A stretch of DNA of 64,000 nt from Archangium lipolyticum. GTDB lineage: Bacteria > Myxococcota > Myxococcia > Myxococcales > Myxococcaceae. Position 1 is the stretch's first letter, and every line of letters starts with the position of its first letter. The position numbers were made by a program, and so were the translations under genes. The notes beneath the pieces were generated by a model. That model searched no databases. It worked only from the letters and a program-made list of their open reading frames with translations, and was not told where the DNA came from. Below, piece after piece: positions 63,948-64,000 of the stretch. The stretch spans positions 248,001 through 312,000 of the forward strand of contig NZ_JANKBZ010000012.1 in NCBI RefSeq assembly GCF_024623785.1. Direction: 5' to 3'.

Positions 63948-63966
63948 GAGTTTGAGAATCAAAATC
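63948..63966 (-). promoter_or_regulatory. Fur-box-like operator of hmuTUV
   Basis: On the minus strand the 19-mer GATTTTGATTCTCAAACTC agrees with the Fur consensus in 12 of 19 positions and contains the inverted repeat TTTGA-N3-TCAAA. It lies in a short AT-rich stretch 55-73 bp upstream of the hmuT start. Repression by Fur with iron is the expected role. Confidence 0.65.
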
Positions 63967-64000
63967 AAAAACCACAGAGACATCCCACTGTCGCGAGGCA

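Overview
The window is very GC-rich chromosomal DNA with strong third-position GC bias. Gene content points to a myxobacterium (phylum Myxococcota, probably suborder Cystobacterineae, the Archangium/Cystobacter/Hyalangium type). The main clues are a CdnL regulator of the Myxococcus type, two FHA proteins with membrane anchors, a PilZ protein, a secreted matrixin-like protease start, many small conserved genes without known function, and dense housekeeping operons. No tRNA, rRNA, CRISPR array, insertion sequence or prophage was recognised.

Layout. 1-294 is the start of a secreted protein. 377-4721 (minus) is a tetrapyrrole operon: unknown small gene, hemX/ccsA-like, hemA, hemC, hemD. 4912-9741 holds thioredoxin, a PilZ protein, an MgtE magnesium channel and a hybrid-sensor histidine kinase with a shortened PAS domain. 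9977-14478 (minus) is the cell-shape operon mreC-mreD-mrdA-rodA without mreB; a PpiD/SurA-type chaperone lies divergent to it. 16355-18986 carries a GAF-GGDEF cyclase, Maf, the PLP protein YggS and a zinc ribbon. 19280-22725 is a trio of secreted proteins, DUF3108 / DUF4091 / DUF3108. 22715-25525 has a small unknown gene, a repetitive secreted protein and a DUF507 gene. 25665-29771 is uvrB-uvrC, followed by an M28 peptidase, cysS, an FHA protein, a membrane protein, cdnL, comEC, a CBM9-like lipoprotein, a second FHA protein, a PH-domain membrane protein, then addB-addA-purA (41668-49882, minus).

The last quarter is more accessory: a PAP2 phosphatase, two divergent glycosyltransferases, two similar TetR-enzyme modules (epoxide hydrolase; quinone-oxidoreductase-like MDR enzyme) whose intergenic regions each hold a pair of 15-bp palindromes with a shared core, an operon encoding a deoxyribosyltransferase-like/Nudix fusion plus a DeoR-type repressor, and an iron/heme block (siderophore-interacting protein, hmuV, hmuU, hmuT with a Fur-box-like site).

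Unusual structure. A REP-like palindrome occurs four times, always touching or within about 12 bp of a gene's 3' end, and seems to have supplied the stop codon or C-terminus of two genes. A strong intrinsic terminator behind cdnL ends directly on the start codon of the next gene. AddA keeps its helicase motifs but its nuclease motif looks degenerate, while AddB's nuclease and iron-sulfur cysteines look intact. Four 10-bp-phased repeats precede the Nudix fusion gene.
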